Part shown: in pieces, positions 1-10,790 of the stretch
Layout: each line of letters starts with the position of its first letter
Numbering within the stretch: position 1 is the stretch's first letter
Assembly: GCA_023548195.1 (NCBI GenBank)
Contig: JAJHZJ010000757.1
Coordinates: 682,001-746,000, forward strand
Direction of reading: 5' to 3'
Length of the DNA stretch: 64,000 nt
From: Bettongia penicillata ogilbyi
Lineage: Eukaryota; Chordata; Mammalia; Diprotodontia; Potoroidae
Translations under genes and position numbers: made by a program
Notes under the pieces: model-generated
Seen by the model: the letters and a program-made list of their open reading frames with translations, nothing else
Database searches by the model: none
What the model was told of the DNA's origin: nothing

Positions 1-262
1 TTTTTTTAAAGAGTAGGTATGGAATTTTGAAGGGAGTAAAAGGGAAAAGTATACATTTTTAAGGAATACATTCCATTGGTTATTACCCATCAAGTAAAAT
101 GAAAACTTTCTATGCAACATTCACATTTCTCTGTTAAATGCCATTCTACCTTTTCTGGTGCATCTCACATTAATTCTAACTAGGCTTTCTTCTGTTCCTG
201 AACATACCTGCCACTCTCATACCTCCATAATAATTTACACATTTCTCTTAGCTTATTCTGCC
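1..262. other. Unassigned intergenic sequence
   Basis: AT-rich, with no reading frame of note and no repeat I recognise. It ends where an antisense L2-class LINE tail begins. Confidence 0.5.
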
Positions 263-600
263 TCTAGTAAGTCAATCAATCATTAAGCATGTAAGTTGTT
301 ACTATGTGCTGCCCATTCTTCTAAGTACTGGGGATGAAAAGAAAGGCAAAAACGATCTCTGTTCTCATGGAACTCATAATCTAATGCAAGCAACTATGTA
401 CAAAAAAGCATAAACAAGATAAATTGAAGATACTCTCATGGGGAAAGCAAAGTATTAAGGGAATCAGGAAAGACTTCCTGGAGAAGGTGGGATTTTAGCG
501 GACTTGTAGAAAGTCAGGGAAACCACAAGGCAGGGTATTTCAAGAATGTGGGACAGTCAGTGAAAATGTATGGAGTTGGGAGATGAAGACATATATGTGC
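263..600 (-). mobile_element. CR1/L2-clade LINE, 3' end, antisense
   Basis: The + strand reads AATCAATCATTAAGCATG, then a degenerate 'tactatgtgc..cactgggga', then 'ctctgttctcatggaactcataatctaat' split by mutations. This is the antisense form of an old L2-class LINE 3' end. It continues through the 'ggcttcctggagaaggtgggattttagc'-like part and the 'gggacagtcagtgaaaatg' part. The same block recurs in this window near 12245, 14950, 32080, 51575 and 53575, which supports a dispersed family. The subfamily is not resolved. Confidence 0.7.
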
Positions 601-1075
601 ATAATACAAAAACAACATATATGAAATGTGTGAATATATTACATATGTACCCAAAATGCTTATATCACCTATACACATTATATATAATCTACATATATGT
701 ATAATCTACATATACATATATAATGGGAAAATAATTTGTCATATATATTATATATAATATAAATTATTACCAATATATCACATATATATCCCTCTTCCAG
801 TTTATAGATGCATACATGAAATATACATTATTAACAATATATTATGTATATCCATTTCCCAGCTTATAGATATATATGAATTATTATACATATGTAATAT
901 ATACTCATATTCCTTACATATGTATATGTATAATGCATATCACTCTCCCACCTCCATGCATTTTCATTTTTTGTATTATAAATTCATTGTATGTCTATAT
1001 ATGCATACATACATGTATACATACACATATACATATGCATATGCATATATGTATGTTTATATATACATAGATATC
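600..1075. repeat. AT-rich region with a degenerate ~65-bp minisatellite
   Basis: A long run of TATA/CATA-type sequence. Inside it, a unit starting near 763 (ATTATTACCAATATATC, then CTTCCAGTTTATAGATG) is repeated near 828 (TTATTAACAATATATTATG, then CCCAGCTTATAGATAT). The period is about 65 bp, and a more decayed third unit follows near 893. Short frames of 64 codons here are by-products of the repeat, not genes. Confidence 0.75.
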
Positions 1076-1129
1076 ATGGAAGTTGATGAGATCACCAAGT
1101 ATCATAGTATATAAAGAAAAGAGAATTCT

Positions 1130-1445
1130 TTAAAACTCCTATCCACTGCTGCCTTCTCTATGGAGCCTTCCCATTTCCCTGAGATGAGCAATAATTATTC
1201 TTCATGTATTTCACATAGTACCTCTTTAATGCTCATGTGATATGGTAATTTTTAAAAAATTTTTTCTCTATGTGATATGTTATTGTAAAGTGTGGCTCAT
1301 TGGGTTGATATCTCTCCTCTTACCAGATTACAAGCTCCATATGGTCAAGAACTATATTATTTTATCCAGACTGTGCTCCCCTCTGATGTCTAAAGCAGGA
1401 CCTGGCACATAGCTGGGGTCAATACCTGTTTTTTAGTTGGGTGAA
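1130..1445 (+). mobile_element. L2 LINE 3' end, sense
   Basis: It carries the usual order of an L2 3' end: 'atggagccttcccatttccctga', 'cacatagtacctctttaatg', 'accagattacaagctcc', and then the end motif GGACCTGGCACATAGCTGGG. It is much diverged from the family and 5' truncated. Confidence 0.7.
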
Positions 1446-2869
1446 GTGTCCCATTGATTTTTAAAGTTAAGACAAATGTGGCTTTAGTCTCTCTTAATCC
1501 ATCAAACATTCTTTCTTATGGTTGGGGATCTTTAAATCCTTCTGCTACTTTCTGGTACACTGTAGGTGCTTAATCAGTGCTTAAATCCATCACAGCTGAT
1601 GAGACCATTCTAGTCTTCTCTTCTCCAATGTGGGTTTATCTAAATTTCATAAATTTATGTTCTGGGAATGCTTTGATAGTAGCACATCCTTCTTCTCAAA
1701 GTCTGTACCTTTTCACCTTGTGTTTGTACAAGGACATGCTTTCAAAGCTTGGGGAATTTTGAAATATTAATAACTGTTAATTAATTAAAAATGTTTCATG
1801 TCTCTTTGCAAAGCCTTTCTTATAGAGGTCAAATGATGGGAGCAGTCATGATACCATTTGGCCAGCTTTCTATTGCTTCCCACCTGAGCAAACAAAATGC
1901 TGAGTTCAAAATTTTTTATCATTAATGCCGCCTGAGTGGATTCTCTCATATTTTTCCAACACCTTCAGGGAGTTATATGACTTACCTGCACAGGCAAAAA
2001 GAAAAGAAGTAAAAAGAAAAGAAACAAAGGAAAGGAGGAAGAAAGAAAGAAAAGAACAAAGGACAGAAAAAGAAAAGCATATGCACACATAATAGCTTTA
2101 CTTATTCTACTGCATTAGCTCCTCTAAATGCTGTCATGTTATTTCTAAACTCATGTTTCACTTGTATAAGTTCTACCTCATTGCATGATAATGAAGCTGG
2201 GTTATTAGAAATATCACTATTAATAGCATTATTTATAAAGTATCTTTAATATTGTAAACCATAAATCTCAAACTACCACACTTCGGTTTTTAAAGTGCTT
2301 GCTCACACACCATATTAATCTTTATTACAACAATCCTCCTTTATCATAGCCAGAAGGCCATATTTTCTGTAACACTGTGATAATGAAGGCATGATGGTGA
2401 GAATATCCTGCTGTTAACCTGGCAATTCATCACCAGGAAAACCATTTTCCTCAATGATCAATTGTCAAGCTATTTTCTGGTGGTTGTGCATAAACAAGAG
2501 GGTCTTTGCTGTCCTGCTCCTTCAATCTAGTGCTATTAAACCAATTGATTAAAAAAAAAGTATCCCTGAAAGCTCTGTAGATCCTTCTTCTCTCTGCCCC
2601 GAATTCTACCCCCTCCCCCTGGTTTGAAGAAACCAATGGTGTTCAACTTTTGTTTTCCTGTTTATTATAGAATTCAGGATAACACCATCCCTTGCCTGAT
2701 TCCTTACACATTTTTCTTGTCTTTTTTTTTTTTGGTCAAAATTAATTCATCTAAAGGAGGATCATTAAGCACTTACTATGTGGTTGAAATATTCTTAGAA
2801 CAGAGGTTACAAATACAAAACCCAATGTGCTTCCTTTTCTCAAGACACTTAACATTCTACTAAATGCGA
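1446..2869. other. Unassigned intergenic sequence
   Basis: No gene or clear repeat seen. There is a purine-rich GAAA/GGAAA stretch at about 1995-2075, an A-run near 2550 and a T-run at about 2720-2732. The region near 2755-2860 ('aggatcattaagcacttactatgtgg') looks like another short antisense L2-class tail. Confidence 0.4.
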
Positions 2870-3300
2870 AATATGAGTTCGGATATGGGCTGGACATATA
2901 ATTTCTTAAACACAGGGGATTCCCAGATGAGGAAATTCCATCTATCAATGCATATCAGTTCCTTCCATGAATCTTCTAGTTTTAGAAGATTCTGCTTAGG
3001 CAGAAGCATCAAGCTCATAACTGGGGGGTAGCAAGTTCTAGCAAACTCCTGAGTATAGCCACCAGATTAAAACATAATTGGGAAATGTTTAACAAAATGA
3101 GTAAAAATGTAATTCAACATGCATAATGTTAATTTGCGATTTCCTAAGGATCCACATTTCTATTTGAGTATAACACCACTGACTTAGAGCACTGAAAGGT
3201 TAAAGGAATTGGCCAAGCATCATATAGCTGGTATGTCATCAAAGGCAGAATTTGAACCCAGGATGGTTCTCTATCCACTATGCCATGTTTTCTATTTTAT
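2870..3300 (-). mobile_element. MIR-like marsupial SINE, antisense, split
   Basis: The tail block 'aacacaggggattcccagatgaggaaattcc' lies at about 2910-2945. The head block follows at about 3180-3297: 'gagcactgaaaggttaaagg', then 'tttgaacccaggatgg', then 'ctatccactatgcc'. The same order is seen near 22380, 27750, 37555 and 55735. About 200 bp between the two blocks is unassigned and may be an insertion. Confidence 0.6.
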
Positions 3301-4270
3301 AAAATATATTTTAAAAAGTAGTGTTGGTGGTGGAGAAGAGTATGGTTTCTGTTTATCTTATTTTTTAACTAATGTTTTATAAATATATGTTAACACTAAT
3401 GTATAGAGGCACATCATAGATGCAAGGCAGTATTATTTAGTCCCTTCATATATAATGCAAATGTGATTGAGGTCTAAAATTCCTCAAGATGGCAGAGTTT
3501 CTGAACATTCCCCTCATAATGAAACTGGACATGGTGGCACTGTCATAAACAATGGTATGTCATGAGGGATAGCCTTGACCAGTTTCCTTGTACAGGTAAG
3601 GGCCCGTTTGGAAGTACTTTCCTGAGGATAGAATTTCATATAGGACTTCTGGCATATTCTTCATTGTCAGACAATTACATTTCCCTGTTTTCTCTGTACC
3701 CTTAAATCATAAAGGCTATAGAAGGCAAAAAAAAAAAAAACCCAACCCAAAACCCTCTGCAGTTTCGTAGATGCCATTTGGGAAATGGAATGGCTCTCTG
3801 TAACCCTCAGGCTGAAATTTAAGAGTTTTCTGCTGCTTGTGGCTGCTGTTTCATTCCCATTCCCATGGAAACAGGCCCTAAAATGATTCTGCCATCATTA
3901 TTTTTAAGCACTTTACCCTGGTCCTGGGGTTCTGGTGCTCTGTCCAGGGGAGTAAGAAAAGGATTGAGTATCAGTCTAGTTTGAAAGCTGATGAATGCTA
4001 GAAACACTCAGCTAATAAGCAGAATAACCACTTTCCAGGATGGCTTTATAGGTTCTGGACCTTAATGACTTAAAAGCAAATGCTAGACTGAATATGTCTC
4101 CCCACATATCACACCAGTGGTGGATGTCATTGTGTCTTTTACTCACACTCAAAAGAAAATAATACTGCATCTCAAAGCTGATTATTTTCTAGTTCAGGTC
4201 AGGTTGGTAGAGAGTTGAAAACCAAAAGTTTCTGAAGGTTTTTATTCACTTTTAGATGAGTTAAACTTTT
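3301..4270. other. Unassigned intergenic sequence
   Basis: No gene or repeat family recognised. A 14-base A-run lies at about 3729-3743, followed by CCCAACCCAAAACCC. Confidence 0.4.
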
Positions 4271-4274
4271 TTAT

Positions 4275-4440
4275 TCATGTAGAAGACCTGGATTCAAATC
4301 CTACTTTATTCTACACATTACCTATGTGATCTTGGGCAGGTCTCAGCCTCTCTGGGTTGAGAGGTTCCTCCTCTGTTCAATGTCAGGGCTAAACTAATTG
4401 ACCTCTAAGGACCCTTCCAATTCTATGTCCATCATCCTAA
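4275..4440 (+). mobile_element. MIR3-like SINE, sense
   Basis: It shows the tRNA-like B-box region GACCTGGATTCAAATCC and then the core 'gtgatcttgggcaggtc'. A tail 'ctaattgacctctaaggacccttccaattct' follows. That tail matches the L3/CR1-type tail carried by MIR3-like SINEs. The 5' head is poorly preserved. Confidence 0.65.
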
Positions 4441-5195
4441 GAGGCCCATGTGTCAAAGTCACCAGGTGACTGCTTTTTGGTTTAAGTATGATGAGGAAAT
4501 AAAGTGCTCCGTTTTTGATCGATGATGATGTCAGAAGGATCAGCGTTCTCATCAGTACAGGAGTTCTCTCCAACAGTGTAAGTCATAGCCCATCTATGGC
4601 TGCCATCTTGCATAACGCTTGACTGTGATTTCCCATAAGTTTGCTCAAGGAAGTCTATCTATTGTGCTAGCGTCCTATATGGCTTTTCCCTAAGACAGCA
4701 AAGATACCAGTGAAGCATTCAGGGGCCCTACCTGTTATTCTTCAGTCTTGCTACTTGACCAGGACATCTTATTTCCTTACCATATACTTACCTGATAACA
4801 TCTTTTAGTCTGATTCTTCTTTTAAATTCCTTCTTATATGGTATAGCTTGCTTGCACCCACTAAGAGCCTCCCACATACTCTCCATGATGCTCATGAATG
4901 AATGAATGAGTGAATGAATGAAAGAGTATTCACTAAGGGCAACAATATGCCATGCACTTTGCTAAGTGCCATGCTCAGTTCTAATTCTTCAGCACTTGCT
5001 GTATTCTATGTATACAAGCTATGCATAAACACCAGTAGAATATCAATTTTAATAAAAATATAAGAGTTTGCATCGGAGAGAAGTTTAAGACTGTTTTAAA
5101 AAAACTTTAAAATTTTCCTGATAGCAAAATAGGAGTAGGCAGCCATAACACGAACTACCATAATAATACCTCCAAGCCCAACTGTTTTTAATCCT
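4441..5195. other. Unassigned intergenic sequence with a short (GAAT)n run
   Basis: A GAAT-type microsatellite lies at about 4893-4925 (ATGAATGAATGAATGAGTGA). Right after it, 'gtattcactaagggcaacaatatgcc' may be a very old LINE tail. No gene is seen. Confidence 0.45.
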
Positions 5196-5199
5196 TCTT

Positions 5200-5660
5200 T
5201 TTGAAGAAGAACAGTGACATCACAGGGTGATGTCTTGACTTGTGCATGAATTAAATTTAAGACAGGTGGAGATCTATAAAATTATCAGCCACATTCTTTC
5301 TTCCAGAGTTACTGAAGTCCCATGGCAAGACAAAAAGTCAAGATGACTGGCAATGGCCAGGATGCAGTGTATGACCTTGGCATCTTCAGTGTCTGACCAA
5401 GTTCTAAGTTCTCTATAGTACCTGCTTCAACCATCTTCAGAATCGTTGGAACAAATTGTTTTCATCCACCCATTTCACTGAGAGAAGTCTTCATATGCTT
5501 AAAGTACACATCCCCCTAACTCACCAATAGGCTTGAGGCTTGTTGATTATCCTCAACTTGGTTTAGCCCATCTGCCAAGACAGTTTCACCAGACTGTGGC
5601 TGCTGTGCATGCTAGTTTCTTGGAGAAATAGGCAGGAGTTGGTGGAGACCAAAGGTGATG
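5200..5660 (-). mobile_element. Interspersed repeat related to the WSINE1-type tail
   Basis: It reads 'ttgaagaagaacagtgacatcacagggtgatg', then 'cttgacttgtgcatgaattaaatttaagacaggtgg', then 'aagatgactggcaatggccaggatgcagtg'. These blocks occur in the same order at about 19890-20080 and 60280-60450. The class of the parent element is not known to me. Confidence 0.55.
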
Positions 5661-6180
5661 AGTAGTCCTGACAAGGATTCAGCAAGCCCTCACGCCAAAG
5701 GTGCTAATCCTCCTTGAACATCCCATGCACCCCCAAGCCCAATATATCATTCATGTCATGGAGGAGGTCAACAGCAAAATAGGGAATGCTAGTGGGGATA
5801 TACAAAAGGAATTTTGTGTGACCCAGCTCCATTATAGTAGATAGGAAAGTCCAATAGGAGTCATCACATTCTGGCCTTTTGGGCTCTGATGATACCACTG
5901 ATTGGGTTAGTACCCTGGTTTATATGATAAATTGTTCCATGAATCTAAGAAGTACAAAGGGTATTATTGGACTGCTAGCTGATTTCACCTGAAACTCTAA
6001 TAATGATCAGCTTGACTTGGACAATGGAATAAGTGGTTCCCCTTTGTGTTTTGGTTTTCATAAGAAGATAAGATATATTGGGACAAATCAGAAATATGAA
6101 TACCCCACCTACTGAAAGTGTTTTAGTGCAGGTAATACTGATCTCCAAAGGGCATAAATCATGTTTCCTTGCCAAGACTA
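5661..6180. other. Unassigned intergenic sequence
   Basis: No repeat or gene recognised. Two short minus-strand frames of 64 and 66 codons show no known domain and are probably chance. Confidence 0.4.
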
Positions 6181-6184
6181 ATTC

Positions 6185-6730
6185 TTCTATATGCCTAAGT
6201 TAACCCATTCTATCCCATCTTCTCCAACAGATTGTTTCCTCTGTCACCTCTACTCCTGTGTTAATCTTCAATTGCTCTCTGTCTACTAGTTGCTTCTCTC
6301 CTGCATACAAAACACCCACTCTCTTATCCTCAAAAAACCCTGATTTGATCTATCCTTTCCTGCTAGCTATGGTCCCCTATCTCTACTCCATTTTGTGTCT
6401 TACCTCCTTGTGAATGCATCTACATTAGGCTCCCCTACTTCCTTTCCTCTTGCTTTTTTCTTTCAACAATCTGGTTTCCATTAAAACTCCCCTCTCCAAA
6501 GTTACCAACAATTTATTAACTGCTAAATCTGCTGTCCTTTTCTCAGTTCTCATTTTTCTTGACCTCTCTGCAGCCTTTGTCATTGTTGTGCACCTTGTCT
6601 CCTTTCTTTAGATTTTTATATGACTACTCCACTTTTGTTTTCTTCCTGCCCAAGGATGGCTCCTTCTCAGTTTCCTTTGATGGCTCTTCATACAGATCAT
6701 GAACACCATCTAGCTCCCTGATAAATTGAT
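6185..6730 (+). mobile_element. L2-class LINE, reverse transcriptase fragment, sense
   Basis: Translation of 6558-6593 gives LDLSAAFVIVVH. This is a decayed form of reverse-transcriptase motif A of CR1/L2 LINEs, which reads DLSAAFDTVxH, so the first catalytic Asp side is kept and the second is changed. Upstream, 'ctccaaagttaccaacaattt' corresponds to the KVTND block of the same enzyme. Stops and frameshifts abound, so this is a dead fragment. Confidence 0.75.
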
Positions 6731-6896
6731 TACATCTAGTTAAGTATTTTAAGCTTCCTCTCTCATTTGTTTCTCCTGGCTCCTCCTCATTTCCTATATT
6801 TAATCAAATTTCTATGTGTTGCCTTTAAGACAACTTTAGGACAACTCATCTTCCTCATTTTCCAATCTTCCCTCCTCAAGGTCTGCCTTGAGGAGG

Positions 6897-6945
<49 letters not shown>

Positions 6946-6990
6946 GTCTGTCTCTCTATCTATCATCTCTCTCTCTCTTTCTCTTTCTGA
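6897..6990. repeat. (TCTA)n microsatellite grading into (CT)n
   Basis: About 12 TCTA units at 6897-6944 are followed by interrupted TCTG/TCTC repeats to about 6990. Confidence 0.95.
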
Positions 6991-7004
6991 CTCAGATTTA
7001 AAGG

Positions 7005-7180
7005 AGGACCTGCACTAGAGGCAAGAGATCTGGGTTCAAATCCCATGTTTGATACTACCTGTGTGACCTTAGGTAAGTCATTTAACTTTCCTGGCCCCAG
7101 TTTCCTTATCTATAAAAAATGGGGTTATACTAAATGGTCTCTAAAGTCTTTCTCAGTTCTAGATTTGTGATTCTAAAAGG
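7005..7180 (+). mobile_element. MIR3-like SINE, sense
   Basis: It contains 'gatctgggttcaaatccc' (B-box-like), 'gtgtgaccttaggtaagtca', 'ccccagtttccttatctataaaa' and the tail 'actaaatggtctctaaagtc'. The order matches the SINEs at 4275 and 22855. Confidence 0.75.
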
Positions 7181-7185
7181 TAGTG

Positions 7186-8150
7186 CTTTATTTAGTTATA
7201 TAAGACAAAGTAACAGACTTGAAATGTAGGCCATCCCTTTTTACTGTGGAATAACAACACACACACACATCCTTTTTGTCAAATTTAAGTGTTTACCTTC
7301 TCACATAAGGTCCAGGGAGAAATTGGTGGCATGTGTTCAAGCTGAGCCCAGTAAAGCAGGCAAAAGAGCTGCCTGCAAGTCTGAATGCCAAAAAATCAAC
7401 TTGGCCAAAAATGCTGATGGAAATGGAACTTTCTCCCAAGGAGAAAGGAAGGGGAGGGAGTTTTCATCATCCAATCAGCACCAGCCCCAAAGAACCATAG
7501 GAAAAAGGTACAGATGACCTCATTAACTACAGTTGGTTCTTTTTACCTGGAATGTTCCCAAAATGTGGAATACTTCCTTCCACTTCAATTTACATATGCT
7601 ATCCCAAACCCCTGGGGTGCCTGAATTTATTTATTAAGAAGTTCTGATATGGCAATAATTTCCAGAGTGTACTGCCAACTGTAGTGCCCCTAAAATCATG
7701 CTTTTATAGGTAGCTACATACTCCATTTATGAGGATAGTGACCAATACAGTATTATCTATAAGATACAACATCCAAAGCCCCAGTTCTGGCTTGAAATCA
7801 ACAGTATGTCAATGTCCTGGCTCTCCTATAAAGGCTATATTTTGTTTTGTTATTTTAATTTTACATGTTATTGCAGTGGGCTACCATAATGCTGAGATTT
7901 ATGGATTATAAGATTTTGGAAACATTTTCTATTGTGAATTCCAAGATAATCAGACTTTGTACCATGAGTCTATAGTTGCCGTGACAGCCAAGCACAGACA
8001 ATGTTCTTAGATGAACGTGCCATGAAATCACTTTATATCTCTGTTCAAGAACCTTGTTTAAAATTTTGTCCACAGTTATCTACTCTGTGCCAGGTTCTTG
8101 AGTTGATCTCAATCAGGATCTTAGGAAACAGAAGTCACGCATTTTTTCTT
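7186..8150. other. Unassigned intergenic sequence
   Basis: A short (CA)n run lies at about 7256-7269. Nothing else is recognised. Confidence 0.4.
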
Positions 8151-8159
8151 ATCTTAATA

Positions 8160-8406
8160 TTGTTTGTGTCGTGTCCTTTCAGTCATGTCTGATTCTTTGT
8201 GACTCCATTTGGGGTTTTCTTGGCAAAGATGCTGGAGTGGTTTGCTATTTCTTTCTCTAACTCATTTGATGGATGAGGAAACTGAGGCCAAAGGGTTAAA
8301 TGACTTGCCCAGGATGACACAGCTAATAATGACTGAGGCCACATTTGAACTCAGGTCTGCCTGATTCCAGGCTCAGTGCTCTGTTCACCTGCCACCTAAC
8401 TGCCCC
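8160..8406 (-). mobile_element. RTE/BovB-like SINE (RTESINE type), antisense
   Basis: The + strand begins with TTTCAGTCATGTCTGATTC, then TTTGGGGTTTTCTTGGCAAA and 'ctggagtggtttgc'. The last part, 'gaggaaactgaggcc..cacagctaataatg', leads to 'ctgccacctaactgcccc', the reversed tRNA-like head. It is the reverse complement of the copy at 42279-42520. This type mixes a tRNA-like head with an RTE-like body and is known from marsupials. Confidence 0.85.
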
Positions 8407-8699
8407 TTAATATAGTATTTATAGTAACATTTAAATATGGAATTTAGTAACAACATTCAGGCTACTGGTGAGATATTTCGTAAGGATATGAGGAGTCTAG
8501 TGCTTTGCAACACAGATATTGTGGGTTTCAATTTTGTTTTGGTTCTGAGAAATGAAGGTTACGTGCCATAATCATACAGTCTTGAAATCCAACCCTTTCT
8601 AGGGCCATAGTCTGATTCTGTGTGGCCTGAGGTGGCCCAAGAATAGTATTATGTTATACTCAGGGAAATGAGTGCAACAAAGGACCCATAAAATCACAT

Positions 8700-8810
8700 C
8701 ACATGCATGATGGTACTGGATGGGACCTTAGAGATAATTGTTCACCTCCTTTCCCCATAGTTAGATGAGAAAACAATTGCTGAGAGATTGAATGACTGGT
8801 ATCCTTTCCA
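8700..8810 (-). mobile_element. MIR fragment, antisense
   Basis: 'gggaccttagagataattgttcacctcctttcc' followed by 'gatgagaaaacaattgctgagagattgaatgac' is the antisense MIR core, moderately diverged. Confidence 0.6.
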
Positions 8811-8824
8811 CTTTACCATGAATT

Positions 8825-8935
8825 AGGAGTCAGAGAACCTGGATTCAAATTTTCTCCTTACTACTCATGTGATTGTAGTCAATTCACTTAAACCCTCTCT
8901 GGGCCTCAGTTTCCTATAAACTACAGGCCAAGAGG
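8825..8935 (+). mobile_element. MIR-like SINE, sense
   Basis: 'gagtcagagaacctggattcaaat', 'tgattgtagtcaattcactt' and 'ctctgggcctcagtttcct' are in the expected order for a tRNA-derived MIR-like SINE. Confidence 0.7.
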
Positions 8936-9370
8936 ATGGAGATGAGGGACTCAATGGGCCAGCTCCCAAGGACTAATCACATAGCCCTCTAGAGGACAAA
9001 TTTTGCTATTTTGGCAAAGGCATCTGGCAAGATTTGGGGCTGGATGGCATGAGATTTTGTAATCATATGGGTTTTTCTGGGGAGGGGGAAAAGGAGGGAA
9101 GTTGAGCCAGAGGCTTGGGCTGACAAAGCAACACAGGAAAGAAAGAAGTGGGAAAGTTATTAGATTTGCCTTGGGTCAATTAGCATGTTTCTCTTCCACA
9201 GGCAGATAGAACCATAGTAAGCAGAGCAGAAGAACCTAAGTAGTTAACTGGACATTCTCTACTTTGACTGTGAAGTCAATCTGCTAAGGAGTGTGATATC
9301 TTCTTTCTTTGCCCATGATGCAAGTGATTGTCTAGGTATTATTTATAAGCTACAGTACCCAAAGTGTGCC
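8936..9370. other. Unassigned intergenic sequence
   Basis: No gene or recognised repeat. The 3' edge is the sharp start of the duplicated block at 9371. Confidence 0.4.
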
Positions 9371-9456
9371 TGGGAAGGGGAATAATTTCACCCTTTTCTT
9401 TTATTTTTACTAGATGACAATTGTATAGTACAAAGCACTGCCTAATACAGAGAGAG

Positions 9457-9469
<13 letters not shown>
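9371..9469 (+). repeat. 99-bp block with a near-identical inverted partner at 35590-35688
   Basis: This block (TGGGAAGGGGAATAATTTCA at its left end, 'agcactgcctaatac' near its right) is the reverse complement of 35590-35688, with one A/T difference in 99 aligned bases. Similarity stops sharply on the left, and on the right it runs into the (AG)n array. Family unknown. Confidence 0.85.

Positions 9470-9541
<72 letters not shown>
9449..9541. repeat. (AG)n microsatellite
   Basis: About 40 AG units with one early interruption (GAGAATGAGAG near 9455-9465). The Arg/Glu and Ser/Leu low-complexity frames across it are translations of the repeat, not proteins. Confidence 0.97.
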
Positions 9542-9543
<2 letters not shown>

Positions 9544-10630
9544 TGGAATTGTTCTCTTTTCTTACATTGCTTACTGAGTGGGGTGCTCTTCTTGGATCAG
9601 TTGTGAGTGTAACTGGGTTTTGCATATGCCCAGATCACCTAAGGTAGAGGTACCCATGTGGGAGATTCTAGATATATGTTTCTGGAAGAAGACATCCTGT
9701 TGGTTCCCCTAACAGGTAAGTATGAGCATTTTCTTTTCATTGGTTATGTAGCTGGAATTGGCTATATCATTAAAACTACTAGATTGAGACAGTTTCTATC
9801 TCTTTCCTGTAACATACAGGGGATGAAAGTTCATCTAAAGCTTGGGCACCATGCTTAGGTGTGGGTGAAGGGCTACTGGCCTCTCTCCCTTTTAGACCCG
9901 CTGGCCCTGTGAATCAGGTTTAGGATTTTGGTCTGTCTTGTATTTTGCTTTTCACTTCTAGATATACTTGAAAGTAGAGTCCCCAGATGGGAGAGCTTGA
10001 GCTATGCATGGTGACCTTGGAGTAGTTTTTCCAGACCAGATATTACTGCCAGCCAAGCAGGTAAGTCCTGGGAAGCCAGGGTGCTGGGATACAAACCCAA
10101 TGAGCTTTGGGTTTGGAATTTGGATGGACCATGCTATATAGGAAATGAGTTAAATTGTGAGCCTAACCTCCTTCCCCTTCCCAGAAACTGAAGTGGTAAA
10201 AGAAGGAGTTCAGTACGGGAGGCAGGGTTTTTGTACATTTGTTCTTGCTGTATCTGTGAAGCAAATATTCCCCTATAAAAAACAAATCTGACTGTTAAGT
10301 GGTTAAATGGAACTAGATGCAGAAGAGCTCTAAAACAGGGAAACACAATAGATGGAGACTTGAGCCAATGCCAGATCAGAACCAACTCAAAATGGGGAGA
10401 ACCCATTGAGAGAATGAGAGAACCTGAAAAAGGGGTGAAATGTGATAGAACTGACTTTTGAGCAGTGAGAACCAGGGTAGCCACTGTTGCACCACTCATT
10501 TTCAATGCAACTCCCACTGGAACACACAGAGACCAAGTGGGCGATAGTTATGCATGCCTTGTAGCAAGAAGCCGGAGCGTTCCAAACCCTGAAAGGGGCC
10601 AAGACTTTTGTTTAGCCCCATTGCTCCTGT
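9542..10630. other. Unassigned sequence with splice-like signals
   Basis: No repeat recognised. Two consensus-quality donor-like sites occur (AACAGGTAAGTATG near 9716 and GCAGGTAAGTCCTG near 10060). Acceptor-like sites occur near 9820 (CATACAG) and 9960 (TTTTCACTTCTAG). The interval 9961-10060 has stops in all three forward frames, so any exon would be noncoding. A minus-strand frame of 127 codons at 10134-10517 has no recognisable domain. Confidence 0.35.
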
Positions 10631-10634
10631 CACA

Positions 10635-10790
10635 TTAAATATTTAGGGCTGAAAGAGACCCAGGGAATTATTTAGTCCTACTCCTTAATTTTATAGCTGA
10701 AGAAACAGAGGTCAAGAAAAATGGAGATGACTTATTCCATCAGTGGCATAGCCATGATTCAAATCAAAGGCTTTTGACTTCAAAGTCAGC
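10635..10790 (-). mobile_element. MIR fragment, antisense
   Basis: 'gctgaaagagacccagggaattatttagtcctactcc', 'tagctgaagaaacagaggtcaag' and 'atgattcaaatcaaaggcttttgac' match the antisense MIR order. Confidence 0.65.

Noticed and set aside
600..1075. Replication origin or matrix-attachment site suggested by AT-richness
   Set aside because: AT-richness and repeats alone are not evidence; no independent signal is visible.
9410..9625. Arg/Glu- and Ser/Leu-repeat frames (also at 18194-18454 and 35395-35699)
   Set aside because: Direct translations of GA/CT microsatellites on the two strands.
10134..10517. 127-codon minus-strand frame
   Set aside because: No recognisable domain, no splice or promoter context on that strand, and an overlapping alternative frame. 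Length is within what AT-rich DNA gives by chance over 64 kb.
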